A stretch of DNA of 64,000 nucleotides from contig NZ_CP141945.1 of assembly GCF_035658495.1 (NCBI RefSeq), positions 1,048,501 to 1,112,500 of the forward strand, read 5' to 3'. Positions within the stretch are counted from its first letter, which is position 1, and every line of letters begins with the position of its first letter. A program made the position numbers and the translations under genes. Positions 46,781 through 56,243 of the stretch are shown piece by piece. The notes under the pieces were generated by a model, which searched no databases, had not been told where the DNA came from, and was given only the letters and a program-made list of their open reading frames with translations. The DNA is from Novosphingobium sp. RL4 (GTDB taxonomy: Bacteria; Pseudomonadota; Alphaproteobacteria; Sphingomonadales; Sphingomonadaceae).

Positions 46781-47499
46781 CGATCCGACACATTTACAGG
46801 TATCTCGCCGCGACAGGCGGCCTGACGGTGCTCGCCGTGGGAGGCTTGCCCGCGCATTCGCCGATCGCGCCTGCGAAGGCGGCGGAGGCGCTCGATCTCG
46901 ATCAGGGCGGATCAACCCGGTCGCTTTACCTCGTGCTTATCCAGCAGGCCCGCAAGGATGGCCGGCAGCGCGCCGCCCTCGCATTCCTCGACGATTTCGA
47001 TCGCCAGTATCCCGGAGACCGCGAAGCGCGCATCCTGCGGGTCAACTGCCTCCTTGACCTTGGCCAGATGGGGCAAGCGCAAACTGCCCTCGCGCTGATC
47101 CCTGCGACGGATCGCAGCGCCGAGGCGATCGAGATCCGGGGGCATGTCCTGGCTGCGCAGGAACGCTGGCCGGAAGCCATCGCCGAGTATCGCGCGGCGT
47201 TGAGGGCGAGCCCCGCTAATCCGCTCACCAGCAATGCGCTGGGCTATGCGCTGTTGCGGCAGGGGCAGCCCGGCGAAGCGATTGAGGCCCTCAAGGGCGC
47301 TTATGACCTGGCGCCCCGGAACGAGGTGGTCCGTAACAACCTTGCTCTCGCGCTGACGGTCGCCGGTCGGCGGGGCGAAGCCGACGCGCTGTTGTCGAAG
47401 GTTCGCGATGCCACGGAAAAGGCCAGGCTGCGTCAGCAGATTGCCGAACAGGCGGCGCTGATGCTGGCGCCTCCTGCCACCGCTTCGCGGGAGCCGTGA
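46777..47499 (+). CDS. tadD: TPR protein TadD
   Basis: A 240-residue protein with an N-terminal signal peptide (or anchor) and three to four tetratricopeptide repeats (AAQERWPEAIAEYRAALRAS, then LRQGQPGEAIEALKGAYDLA). TadD proteins act as pilotins or scaffolds for the secretin. It overlaps tadC by 4 bp. No lipobox is clear, unlike many TadD lipoproteins. Confidence 0.88.
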   Translation: MTIRHIYRYLAATGGLTVLAVGGLPAHSPIAPAKAAEALDLDQGGSTRSLYLVLIQQARKDGRQRAALAFLDDFDRQYPGDREARILRVNCLLDLGQMGQAQTALALIPATDRSAEAIEIRGHVLAAQERWPEAIAEYRAALRASPANPLTSNALGYALLRQGQPGEAIEALKGAYDLAPRNEVVRNNLALALTVAGRRGEADALLSKVRDATEKARLRQQIAEQAALMLAPPATASREP

Positions 47500-47501
47500 C
47501 G

Positions 47502-49319
47502 ATGGGCCGCCTTGCTGCATCGCTGCGATCGCGCCGCCTGCGCCCTTTGCGGGAACTGCGCGGCGATCAAGGCGGCGTGATCGGGCCTATGGTGGCGGTT
47601 CTGGGCGTGTCGCTGGTTGGCGCGGCGGGGCTCGCGCTGGATGTGGGGCTCTATTATCTCGGCAACCGGGACCTACGCGCCGCTACCGAGGCGGCAGCGC
47701 TGGCGGCTGCGATGAACCCGCTTCAGGCCGAAAGCCGTGCGCGGGACTATCTCGTTCGCAACGGTTACGATGCGTCGGTTCTCAAGTCCGTGCAACTGGG
47801 CCGTTATTGCGCGGATTCCGGCCTGTCGAGCGAGCAGCGTTTCGATGCCACGATGGCCCGCTGCCCCGGAAACGGTCTTGCCAATGCCGTTCGTGTGACC
47901 ACCGGAAAATCCGCCCGCCGCTATCTCACCGGGGTTCTGGGCGATGCCAGCCCCATACCCGACCTGGGAGCTACCGCTTCGGCGGCACGGGTGGACGAGG
48001 CGGGCGTCGGGATCACCTCAGGTCTTCTCACCGTCACCAATTCCCTGGTCAATCTCGTCAACGACCTCCTCGGCGCGTTGCTCGGCATCAAGCTTCGCCT
48101 TTCGACCGCCGATATCGAAGGCATGATGAACGGCGATGTCGATGCCGGGCTGTTCTTCGATGCCCTCGCCCGGAACGCCAATTTCACCGGCACTTACGGT
48201 CAGCTCGTGCAAGGCAGCTACGGACTGAAGGACGTGGCCAATGCCGCCGCCAGCGCTACGACCAATCCCGCGACCAAGGCCGGGCTGACAGCCTTCGCCT
48301 CGCAAGTGACCAATGGCTACCAGGTTCCGATGGCAGGGTTGTTCGGTCTCGGCGTGTGGAAGAACATGCCGGTGGGCGAGGCCGACGTGAAGCCGGCGCT
48401 GCGTGCCGGGATGAATGCCTACCAGCTCATCTCGTTCGCCGCGCAGGCAGGCCCCGGGGCCATCGATCTTTCCGATACCGTGAGCCTGCTGGTGCCGGGC
48501 AGCACGGTCAGGGTCGGGGCGGTGGCGTCCGGACCGATGGACCGCCCCCGTTTTTCCTTCGGACCTGCCGGAGAGACCGTTGCCGGAACCTCGATGCTGC
48601 GGCTGCAGGTGCTGATCGAACTGGTCAACCTGAAGCTGCCCGTGGTCAAGGACCTGCTCTCGGCGGAGATTCCCGTCATTCTGGATGTGGCGGCGGCGCG
48701 GGCCGAAGTCGCGTCGATCAACTGCGCGGGCAGTACGGAGCAGAAGGTCGACACCCGGGTGACGGTCAATGCGACGAGCGGTCTGGTCAATGCCTATATC
48801 GGCACTGCGCCGACCAATGCGATGACGAAGCCTATCCCGTCGCTGACCGCGGCCGACATCAAGCAGGCCAGTATCATCAGCTCATCGTTGCTGGGCATCC
48901 CGATCATCGATGTAAAGGCGCGCGCGATCGCGCAGCCGGTGCTCGGCAACAGCGCCGCGCTGGTGTTCGGACCCGGCGGGCAAGGCACTATCGGCACGCC
49001 GGCAGCACCGGGGCGCTCCGCGTCGATCGGCAACGGATCGCAGGTCGGCCCGCTCCTGACTTCGCTCGTCAGCAGCATTTCGGCACCGGACGGCCTGCAG
49101 GTCAACCTTCTGGGCCTTTGCATTCCGCTTGTTTGCGAGGCGAACACCGCGGCGGTGCGGTCCGCGCTTCTCAGCGCCATCGTGACCCCGGTCAGCGCAC
49201 TGGTCGGCGGGACGGTCGATCCGCTGCTCGACAATCTGTTGGCGGCGCTGGGGATCCAGCTCGGTCACGCAACAGTATGGGTAACAGGTGCGCGCTGCGG
49301 CGTGCCCGTATTGATCTAG
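47502..49319 (+). CDS. TadG-like pilus-assembly protein
   Basis: A 605-residue protein. Residues about 20-65 match the Tad_N/TadE-G leader region: a basic start, GGVIGPMVAVLGVSLVGAAG as membrane segment, then a helix with AATEAAALAAAM. The long periplasmic part (residues 65-600) is rich in small residues. It lacks a recognisable von Willebrand A domain, which TadG proteins often carry. GTG 47496 overlapping the tadD stop is an alternative start. It lies just before the pilin gene, with a 74-bp space that may hold a separate promoter. Confidence 0.8.
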   Translation: MGRLAASLRSRRLRPLRELRGDQGGVIGPMVAVLGVSLVGAAGLALDVGLYYLGNRDLRAATEAAALAAAMNPLQAESRARDYLVRNGYDASVLKSVQLGRYCADSGLSSEQRFDATMARCPGNGLANAVRVTTGKSARRYLTGVLGDASPIPDLGATASAARVDEAGVGITSGLLTVTNSLVNLVNDLLGALLGIKLRLSTADIEGMMNGDVDAGLFFDALARNANFTGTYGQLVQGSYGLKDVANAAASATTNPATKAGLTAFASQVTNGYQVPMAGLFGLGVWKNMPVGEADVKPALRAGMNAYQLISFAAQAGPGAIDLSDTVSLLVPGSTVRVGAVASGPMDRPRFSFGPAGETVAGTSMLRLQVLIELVNLKLPVVKDLLSAEIPVILDVAAARAEVASINCAGSTEQKVDTRVTVNATSGLVNAYIGTAPTNAMTKPIPSLTAADIKQASIISSSLLGIPIIDVKARAIAQPVLGNSAALVFGPGGQGTIGTPAAPGRSASIGNGSQVGPLLTSLVSSISAPDGLQVNLLGLCIPLVCEANTAAVRSALLSAIVTPVSALVGGTVDPLLDNLLAALGIQLGHATVWVTGARCGVPVLI

Positions 49320-49393
49320 ATTTCTTAAGACCGGAGCCGGATACCTCCACCGGTTACGGAATTTTAATCGGAGGAAATGGGGAGTATTGAGCC

Positions 49394-49567
49394 ATGAAAA
49401 CCATTCGTAAGCTTTTTGCGCGTCTGATCGCTGATGAACGCGGCCTTACGGCTGTTGAATATGCAGTGTTGGGAGCAATTGTGGTGGGGGCCATCAGTTC
49501 TATCGGAACTGCATTCGGAAGCGGCCTTACCGGCGCCTTCCAGACGATGATCGACAATTTCTCCTGA
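49394..49567 (+). CDS. flp: Flp/Fap-type major pilin
   Basis: A 57-residue prepilin. The leader MKTIRKLFARLIADERG is followed by the mature start LTAVEYAVLGAIVVGAI, with Gly at -1 and Glu at +5, the signature of Flp pilins. The tail (FGSGLTGAFQTMIDNFS) is typical in length. A GGAGG and a GGGAG element precede the ATG. It should be processed by the peptidase at 26086 and assembled by the cpa/tad machine. The position between tadG-like and tadE, rather than at the head of the operon, is a variation. Its codon use is less GC-rich than that of its neighbours, as usual for highly expressed pilins. Confidence 0.93.
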   Translation: MKTIRKLFARLIADERGLTAVEYAVLGAIVVGAISSIGTAFGSGLTGAFQTMIDNFS

Positions 49568-49572
49568 CAAGG

Positions 49573-50013
49573 ATGATGCGCATGTCAGCTGATCCGATCC
49601 GTCGACTGCTGAAATGCGACAGGGGCATGGCAGCGCTGGAGTTCGTTTTCCTCGCTCCGGCGCTGCTCGCCCTGGTTTTCGGGATATTCGTCTATTCGAT
49701 CTACTTCAGTGCTCTCATCGGGGTGCGTCATGCCGCAGCCGAAGGCGCCCGCGCCGCGGTTGCGGGATTGTCGACTCAGGAACGTGTATCGATTGCAGAG
49801 ACACGGGCCAAAGAAGTGATCGACGGCTACGGGAAAATTCTTGGCGGAGGTTCGTCGCCGGTGATCACGGCGGCATCGGATGGTACCGGCGTGTTCAAGG
49901 TAAAGGTCAGCTATGACATGGCTGCCAGTCCCATCATGAAGTATGGGAATTTCATCCCATTGCCATCATCCAATCTGGAGGCAAGCGTGATCGTGACGAA
50001 CGGGGGATACTGA
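49573..50013 (+). CDS. tadE: Minor pseudopilin TadE
   Basis: A 146-residue protein. The N-terminus has the TadE leader and hydrophobic helix: DRGMAALEFVFLAPALLALV, with Gly before the cleavage site and Glu at +5. The rest forms a short periplasmic domain. It starts 6 bp after flp. ATG 49582 (MSADP) is an alternative. TadE is processed by the same peptidase and assists Flp assembly or adhesion. Confidence 0.88.
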   Translation: MMRMSADPIRRLLKCDRGMAALEFVFLAPALLALVFGIFVYSIYFSALIGVRHAAAEGARAAVAGLSTQERVSIAETRAKEVIDGYGKILGGGSSPVITAASDGTGVFKVKVSYDMAASPIMKYGNFIPLPSSNLEASVIVTNGGY

Positions 50014-50475
50014 ATGGGCGGGATGGGATACTTCAATATAGCAGTATTGATATTGCTGCTTCTGCCGGCGGTAGTCCTGCCGTGGGAAGGGCGAAAGCCT
50101 TCCGATCTGCTTTATGTGGCGATTGCGCTGGGCGGCCTGGCCTTCGCGGGCGCTCGGGGCGGCCTGCCGGCGGTCGGCTGGTCGGTTGCCGCCGGATTGG
50201 GGTGCCTGCTGCTGGTAACCGCGGGCGTGGCTGCGCTGCGCACCGGAATGCAGCTCCAGATCCTGACCGGCGGCCAGATCAAGCTGCTGGCGGCGGGGGC
50301 AACCTGGCTGGGCGTCGAGGGGGCGCTTTTCGTGATTGCGATCACGGCGCTGACCCTGCTGGCTCTGGCAGCAGTCCAACAGTTCCGGACCGTCGCTCGA
50401 CGGCCTGATTCGGCGGCCATCATGGCCATCGCCATCTTCTGCGTCGGACTTCAGCAAGTCCTGCCCGGCACCTAG
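50014..50475 (+). CDS. Catalytically dead A24 prepilin-peptidase-like membrane protein
   Basis: A 153-residue protein with five to six membrane segments. Its layout follows the short A24 peptidases. LPWEGRKPSDLLYVAI (about residues 22-37) aligns with the first catalytic region (family: D-x-R-x-x-x-I-P-N), where the aspartate is replaced by W24/E25. LTGGQIKLLAAGATWLG (84-100) aligns with GGGDVKLL, where the aspartate is Q88. Both catalytic aspartates are thus missing. It abuts tadE with no gap and is the last gene of the pilus operon. It may be a pseudoenzyme that chaperones pilins or holds the assembly platform. The active peptidase is encoded at 26086. Confidence 0.75.
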   Translation: MGGMGYFNIAVLILLLLPAVVLPWEGRKPSDLLYVAIALGGLAFAGARGGLPAVGWSVAAGLGCLLLVTAGVAALRTGMQLQILTGGQIKLLAAGATWLGVEGALFVIAITALTLLALAAVQQFRTVARRPDSAAIMAIAIFCVGLQQVLPGT

Positions 50476-50504
50476 CGGCCCGCTCAGACGAGGTTATTTT
50501 GCAC

Positions 50505-51515
50505 ATGAACGTGATGACACCGACCTGGCGAACGCGACTTGGGGCCATTCTCAATCCGGGACCGGCCAGCGCGGAAAATGAGAGCGAATATCCGGTGCAC
50601 GACGATACGCCGCCCGAGCCGGTCCTTATCGTGGATGACGACGAGGACTTCGGCAGCGAGTGTGCGTTCAGCCTCCAGCTCATGGGGTATGAGCCGGTTG
50701 TCGCAACAAGTGCAGAAGAGGCGATGGAGCTGTTCGAGGAGCACGAGATCTCGATCGCGATCGTCGATTACAATATGCCCGGACAGGATGGCATCGCGCT
50801 GATCCACGCGCTTTCGCAAAGCGCCGAGATGCGGGGGCGGCGGCTCCAGTTCATCATGGCCACAGGCTATGCCAGCAAGGATGTCGCCATCGACGCGATG
50901 CGGGCTTCCGCTGTCGACTTCCTGGAAAAGCCGGTCAACCAGTCGGATCTCCGCAAGGCGTTGCAGCGTATCAAGGGATTGCGCCAGACGCCGGAGGCGA
51001 GAGGCTCGCTGCTGGGAAAGATTTCCAGCCTGAGCACCGAACTTCAGCGCCTTGCGATCCTGATGGATGACCCGGACGCTTCCGCGCGGCGGGCCGATGT
51101 AGCTCCTTCAGATGAGATCAAGGCGCCGGTCGCCGGGGTTAATGCGCCCGCTTCCGAAACCGGGCAGTTGACGGATTACATCCGGGAACTGCTGCGCAAG
51201 GAAATGAAACGCAGGGAGATCGGCGGCGGCGAACTGTTCGGGGATCCAGCCTGGGAAATGTTGCTCGATCTTCTGCTGGCCAAGATCGAAGGCCGGCGCG
51301 TTTCGGTATCGAGCGCCTGCATCGCCTCCGGCGCACCGATGAGCACGGCGCTGCGGCTGGTGCGGCGACTGGTTGGGGAAGGTGTGCTCTGTCGATTGCC
51401 AGATGAGCAGGATCGTCGTCGTCACTTCCTGATCATCAATCCCAAGTTCGAACTGCCCCTGCTGGATTATCTTACCGAACAGCTTCGCCAGCGGTCGGCT
51501 GCTTCCACCCGGTAG
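50505..51515 (+). CDS. Response regulator with C-terminal winged helix
   Basis: A 336-residue protein. The receiver domain occupies about residues 38-160 (VLIVDDDEDF, phosphoacceptor Asp in IVDYNMPGQDG, lysine in FLEKPV). A linker of about 90 residues follows, then a MarR-like winged helix near residues 245-330 (RVSVSSACIASGAPMSTALR and LVRRLVGEGVLCRLPDEQD, with the wing DRRRHFLI). It is likely a transcription factor for the pilus or adhesion genes. It starts 29 bp after the pilus operon and may be the last member of that transcript. TTG 50499 is an alternative start. Confidence 0.83.
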   Translation: MNVMTPTWRTRLGAILNPGPASAENESEYPVHDDTPPEPVLIVDDDEDFGSECAFSLQLMGYEPVVATSAEEAMELFEEHEISIAIVDYNMPGQDGIALIHALSQSAEMRGRRLQFIMATGYASKDVAIDAMRASAVDFLEKPVNQSDLRKALQRIKGLRQTPEARGSLLGKISSLSTELQRLAILMDDPDASARRADVAPSDEIKAPVAGVNAPASETGQLTDYIRELLRKEMKRREIGGGELFGDPAWEMLLDLLLAKIEGRRVSVSSACIASGAPMSTALRLVRRLVGEGVLCRLPDEQDRRRHFLIINPKFELPLLDYLTEQLRQRSAASTR

Positions 51516-51600
51516 CAGGGCGCGGGCTGACTCGAAAATTCGGCGATCAGGAACGCTTTGTTTACCAACAATCGTTAGCAAAGCCGCCGTTCCGACCTAC

Positions 51601-52848
51601 GTGAATGGCCTGATGACTACCGACCCGCGGACAATGTTGTTCATGTCAAATGCGATCGCCTTCGTGGCGTCCGCATTCCTTATGCTGGAATGGCATCTCT
51701 TGCGGGAGCGGTCGCTGGCATATTGGAGCGCCGGTTTCGGCGCGATCGTGGCGGGCTGCACGATCACGCCGCTGCGGGAGCAGGGGTTCTTCATTGCGGG
51801 CATCTGGGTGGCCAATGGCCTCCTGGTGGTGGCGCATATCGCGTTTCTCTTCGGTACTTCCGCCTTCGCCGGAAAGCGTCCGCCCAAGGCATGGACATGT
51901 GTGCTGATCGCCTGGTTGGCGATGCTGGCCGTGCCTGAGGGGCCCGCGCGAACGCAGGTCCTGGCGCTGACCAATTCGCTGATCGTTGCGTTGCTCTCGC
52001 TCAAATGTGCGGATCTGTTGGGCGGGCTGCGCAAACGGCGAGACCCCGATACCACGGTGCTGGCCTTCGCCTTTCTCGGGCATGGGGCATTCTATCTCTT
52101 CAAGGCTTTCGCGGTGTTTCTGCCTGGGGCCTTCATCAACTTGACGCATTACAGCGGCCTGATGATTTCGGTTTCGCTGTTCGAAGGGATCATGATGGAA
52201 GTGGCCCTTGCGCTGTCCATTGTCGGCACGCTGCGTCGGCGCCGCGAACAGAGCATCGTGAAACTGGCCGAGCACGACCCGCTGACGGGGCTGCTCAACC
52301 GCCGTGGCTTCGAAGCGCGCGCGAATGCCCTGCTGCGTGCGGAAGCCGGCCAAGGGGCCTTGCTGCTGCTCGATATCGACCATTTCAAGTCGATCAACGA
52401 TGGCTACGGACATCCTGAAGGGGATCGTCTGCTGATCGCCTTGGGTGTGTTCCTCAACTCGGCCCTGCCCGAAAATGCGGTCTATGCCCGGCTTGGTGGA
52501 GACGAGTTCGCCGTTTTGCTACCCGGTACCAGCGCCTTGTCGGCGCTGACGCTGGGCAAGACTCTTTGTCAGGGCTTCGCCAGGATCGGAGCGCGGGGGA
52601 ACGGCGGCACGCTAAGCATCGGCTGCGCGACATATTCGGAAGGCTCGCTTGCGCTGGAAGAACTGCAGGCGATTGCCGACAGGGCGCTTTACGACGCCAA
52701 GCGACAGGGCAGGAACCGTTCAAGTCATCGCGATGCGACGCCTGCGGATACGGCCTTGTCCAGCATTCCAGCGCTGCATGAGGCGCACGTTCCCGCGACT
52801 TCGGCCGACGTGCTTTCGATCGCGGCCGCGTCGCCGACCCGCGCCTGA
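51601..52848 (+). CDS. Membrane-bound diguanylate cyclase (GGDEF)
   Basis: A 415-residue protein with about six membrane segments (residues 10-205) and an intact GGDEF domain (ARLGGDEFAVLLPG). The sequence before it reads LPENAVYARL, so the I-site RxxD is absent and feedback inhibition by that route is not expected. The sensor part matches no MASE type I can name. GTG 51601 is used; ATG 51613 is equally possible. The last 45 residues are an Ala/Pro-rich tail. It stands alone between the regulator and the phosphorelay genes. Confidence 0.88.
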   Translation: MNGLMTTDPRTMLFMSNAIAFVASAFLMLEWHLLRERSLAYWSAGFGAIVAGCTITPLREQGFFIAGIWVANGLLVVAHIAFLFGTSAFAGKRPPKAWTCVLIAWLAMLAVPEGPARTQVLALTNSLIVALLSLKCADLLGGLRKRRDPDTTVLAFAFLGHGAFYLFKAFAVFLPGAFINLTHYSGLMISVSLFEGIMMEVALALSIVGTLRRRREQSIVKLAEHDPLTGLLNRRGFEARANALLRAEAGQGALLLLDIDHFKSINDGYGHPEGDRLLIALGVFLNSALPENAVYARLGGDEFAVLLPGTSALSALTLGKTLCQGFARIGARGNGGTLSIGCATYSEGSLALEELQAIADRALYDAKRQGRNRSSHRDATPADTALSSIPALHEAHVPATSADVLSIAAASPTRA

Positions 52849-52962
52849 GGAAGCGTTAGGGCCGGTTATCCACCGGCGCGAAACCGCAGGCGCGAATCCC
52901 CGCCGTAAATCGAGGCATCCCGCTTGAGAAACCTTTACCAAAACAATACCTAATCAAGGTAA

Positions 52963-53394
52963 GTGATACAGTTTGGACCGGGGGGGACAAATTTGCGATC
53001 GACCAGGGTATTCAGCGGAAGACAGGAACTGCATGGCGCGGCTGCGCCGGGAGCCTTGGACAAACAGGCGTTCCGGCTGCGTGATCTCGTGCCGGCGGCG
53101 GTTCTCCTCGCTTCCGGGCTGACCGCCCTGCTGGTGGCTTCGGTCTGGAGCGATGCCGCCGATGGCAAGTACATCGTCGTGGCCCCGACCGACTGGTCGT
53201 TGTCGCGAACGATCGGTCTTGTCCGGTCGGCTGACGGCCGGCTTCTCCAGCGAGCCAGGATTCCCAACGTCATCTTCGCTTCGTCCGCCTCGCCGGACTT
53301 CGCGTCTCACCTGCGCGCTGCCGGCGCCTGGCTCGTGGAGCCGGCGCCCCTGCCGCCGGGGTGTTCCATTTCCGAAGAAGGTTCCGTGCCGTGA
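52963..53394 (+). CDS. Small single-span membrane protein coupled to a hybrid kinase
   Basis: A 143-residue protein with one membrane segment (LVPAAVLLASGLTALLVASV, about residues 43-62) and a periplasmic-looking C-terminal part of about 80 residues. I do not recognise a family. It starts with GTG after AAGGT (a TTG at 52993 after a G-run is an alternative). Its stop overlaps the GTG of the hybrid kinase (GTGA). The tight coupling suggests a sensory or regulatory partner of that kinase. Confidence 0.7.
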   Translation: MIQFGPGGTNLRSTRVFSGRQELHGAAAPGALDKQAFRLRDLVPAAVLLASGLTALLVASVWSDAADGKYIVVAPTDWSLSRTIGLVRSADGRLLQRARIPNVIFASSASPDFASHLRAAGAWLVEPAPLPPGCSISEEGSVP

Positions 53395-56243
53395 TCGGTG
53401 TTCTCGACAAGTTGCGCAACCAGTTCGGCCGCTTCCTGATACCCCTGTTCTGGGGGCATGTACCGCTCCAGGCCGTGGTTGCACACGCGATGGGGCTATC
53501 GCCGATCCGGGCGGGGCTTGCCGCCGCCATCGTCGCTCTGGCCTACCATCTTACATGGCGACGCTGCGGTACGGCGCCCGCCACCCGCTATCTTTCGGCG
53601 GTCGCCCTGATGGCGGAACCGGCGATGCTGCTGTTCCTGCTTCGCGGACACCCGTGGCAGATGGACATGCATATGTACTTCTTCGCCATGCTGGCCCTGA
53701 CCATCGCCTGGCTGGACCGCGAGACCATCCTCGTGGCGGCGGGGGCGATTGCAGCGCATCATCTGCTATTGCTCTACCTGCTTCCCTATGCGGTGTTCCC
53801 GGCTGCAGGCAATCTGGAGCGGGTCCTGCTTCATGCGTCGATCGTCGCTTTCCAGACTGCCGTGCTGATCTGGCTGAACAAGATGCTGCTCGCCAGCTTC
53901 GACCGGATCGGCCGCATGAGCGAGGAAATCGTCGCCAAGAACGCCGCGCTGGAAGCGCGCACGCGCGAGGCCGAGGATGCGACCCGCGCCAAGAGCATGT
54001 TCCTGGCGAACATGAGCCACGAGATACGCACACCCATGAATGCGATCATGGGCTTCTGCCATCTGGTTGGCCGCACGAACCTTGACGACCGGCAGCGCGG
54101 ATATGTCGAGCGGATCAGCGGCGCTGGCGCCTCGTTGCTGAGGCTCATCAACGACATCCTGGACTATTCCAAGAACGAGGCGGGCAAGCTGACGCTGGAA
54201 GCGAGGCCTTTCGATTTGCGCGCGGCGATTGCCGGGCAAGTCCAGCTTCTCACGGTGGAGGCAAGTGCCAAGGGCGTGCAGATCGTCTCGCAGATCGATC
54301 ACAAGGTTCCGAGCGCTGTAATCGGAGACGAGTTGCGGTTCTCGCAGGTCGTGCTCAATCTCCTCAGCAACGCCGTGAAGTTTTCCAACCGGGGCGCGGT
54401 GACGATCGCGGTCGATTTGCGTTCGCGGGATTCCTCGCGGCTCACGATCGAGCTTTCGGTTCGGGATCACGGCATCGGTATGTCTGCGGAGCAGCAGGCG
54501 GGCCTGTTCAGCTCGTTTTCCCAGGGGGACAATTCCACCACCCGGCGGTTCGGCGGAACGGGTCTGGGGCTGGCGATCTGCCGCCAGATCGTGGAGCAGA
54601 TGGGCGGTGACATCGGCGTGGAGAGCGCGCCGAACCTTGGCAGCACCTTCACCTGCCGGATGGTCTTCGCAGAGCACGCGAACAGGCGCGCAGATGCGAT
54701 GCCCGCACCGTATCTGCGCCGGCTTCGCGTTCTGGCGGCGGACGACAACGCAGCCGCGCGTCAGGTCGTGGAGGAGATCTTCAACGACTGGCAGATGGAC
54801 GTCGATCTCGTTTCCTCCGGGGACGAGGCGGTGGCCGCCTTCGCCAGTGCGGCGCAGCAGGGGGCGGCCTATGATCTCGTCCTGCTCGACTGGAAGATGC
54901 CGGGCATGGACGGCATGGAGGCGGTGCGGACTTTGCGGCGCATGCAGCACGGCGCGCCATCGCCGGTGACGCTGATCGTCACTGCCTATGCGATTGACGA
55001 GATGGCGGCCGAAGCCGGAGAGGCGGGGGTCTCGGCTTTCCTCACTAAGCCGATCGACCCGGCGGCTCTGCTGGATACGATCACCTCGTTGTTCGCCGAG
55101 GCGCAACGGGCGCCCGCTCCCAGGCAGACGGAATCGGTGGCGGAAGGCAAGGTCGAGCCGCATTTACGGGGCCTGCGCGTCCTGCTGGTGGAAGATAACG
55201 AGATCAACCGAGAGATCGCGATAGAGTTGCTCACGCACGCCGGCCTGATCGTGGACAGCGCGGAAAACGGCCGGATCGCCTGCGAAAAGGTCATGGAACA
55301 CGGCGCTGAATATGCCGCGATTCTGATGGACGTGCAGATGCCGGAAATGGATGGCATCGAGGCAACGACGATCATCCGCGAAACCTGGACGGCGGACCAG
55401 CTGCCTATCATCGCGATCACCGCTCACGCCTTCGAAACCGAACGGGAGCGCTGCCTGTCTGTCGGCATGAACGATCACGTCGCCAAGCCGGTCGATCCTT
55501 CGCAATTGCTCCGTACTCTCAATCGCTGGCTGAAGCCTGCCGTCGGATTGCTCGCGGCGGAGCCCGCGGGGCCCGATGTGCCCCCCCACTCTCCGGATGC
55601 GCTGCCCCGGCAGCTCGGCCCGTTCGATCTCGAAACCGCGCTCAAACGGGTGAATGGCAAGGAGGCCCTGCTGCGCAAGCTGGTCATCAGCTTCGCCAAT
55701 TCCTATGCCCATGCCGAACAGGAACTGCGTGAGCGGATTGCGGCGGGGCAGATCGGCGATGCCCGGCGGCTGGTGCACAGCCTCAAGGGCGTGGCGGGCT
55801 CGCTGGAACTGCGCGCGCTGCAAGCCTGCGCGGCAGAGGTTGAACGTCTGCTCGCACAGGATGCTGTTGCCGAGGCGCAGTCTGCACTTGTCGGGCTCGT
55901 TCCAGAGCTGAACAGAGCCGTGGCCGCTGCCCGCACACTTTCCACGGAGCCGCCGCCGCCATCATCCTTGGGACTGGTTCTGCCGGTGGACACCGGCTCC
56001 GATCTCGGCACCATCCGCGAGGAACTGCGCGGCTTGCTGCATCGTCGCAGTCTGGGCGCGCGGCATGCCTTCGAAAGGATGGCGCGGGCGATGGGCCTGT
56101 CCGATGCCGAGCGACTGAATCACCCCCTGCATTGCGCACTCCAGAAGCTCGATTACGTCTCGGCTCTCGCCCTGCTGGATGACGTGCCCATGGAACCTGC
56201 GGGAAGCAGCCGGGCGGCCGCATCGGAAGGCATGCCTTCGTGA
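53391..56243 (+). CDS. Hybrid sensor histidine kinase with two receivers and an Hpt domain
   Basis: A 950-residue protein. Residues 1-175 contain about six membrane segments. A short coiled coil (EEIVAKNAALEARTREAEDA) precedes the phosphoacceptor motif MSHEIRTPMNAIMGF near residue 210. The ATPase domain has N (LNLLSNAVKFSN), G1 (VRDHGIGM) and G2 (GGTGLGLAI) boxes. Two receivers follow (LAADDNAAARQV with LLDWKMPGMDG, and LLVEDNEINREI with LMDVQMPEMDG). A C-terminal Hpt domain has its histidine in ARRLVHSLKGVAGSLE near residue 795. This is a full phosphorelay chain in one polypeptide. It overlaps the receiver-GGDEF gene by 4 bp, the likely output. Confidence 0.92.
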   Translation: MIGVLDKLRNQFGRFLIPLFWGHVPLQAVVAHAMGLSPIRAGLAAAIVALAYHLTWRRCGTAPATRYLSAVALMAEPAMLLFLLRGHPWQMDMHMYFFAMLALTIAWLDRETILVAAGAIAAHHLLLLYLLPYAVFPAAGNLERVLLHASIVAFQTAVLIWLNKMLLASFDRIGRMSEEIVAKNAALEARTREAEDATRAKSMFLANMSHEIRTPMNAIMGFCHLVGRTNLDDRQRGYVERISGAGASLLRLINDILDYSKNEAGKLTLEARPFDLRAAIAGQVQLLTVEASAKGVQIVSQIDHKVPSAVIGDELRFSQVVLNLLSNAVKFSNRGAVTIAVDLRSRDSSRLTIELSVRDHGIGMSAEQQAGLFSSFSQGDNSTTRRFGGTGLGLAICRQIVEQMGGDIGVESAPNLGSTFTCRMVFAEHANRRADAMPAPYLRRLRVLAADDNAAARQVVEEIFNDWQMDVDLVSSGDEAVAAFASAAQQGAAYDLVLLDWKMPGMDGMEAVRTLRRMQHGAPSPVTLIVTAYAIDEMAAEAGEAGVSAFLTKPIDPAALLDTITSLFAEAQRAPAPRQTESVAEGKVEPHLRGLRVLLVEDNEINREIAIELLTHAGLIVDSAENGRIACEKVMEHGAEYAAILMDVQMPEMDGIEATTIIRETWTADQLPIIAITAHAFETERERCLSVGMNDHVAKPVDPSQLLRTLNRWLKPAVGLLAAEPAGPDVPPHSPDALPRQLGPFDLETALKRVNGKEALLRKLVISFANSYAHAEQELRERIAAGQIGDARRLVHSLKGVAGSLELRALQACAAEVERLLAQDAVAEAQSALVGLVPELNRAVAAARTLSTEPPPPSSLGLVLPVDTGSDLGTIREELRGLLHRRSLGARHAFERMARAMGLSDAERLNHPLHCALQKLDYVSALALLDDVPMEPAGSSRAAASEGMPS

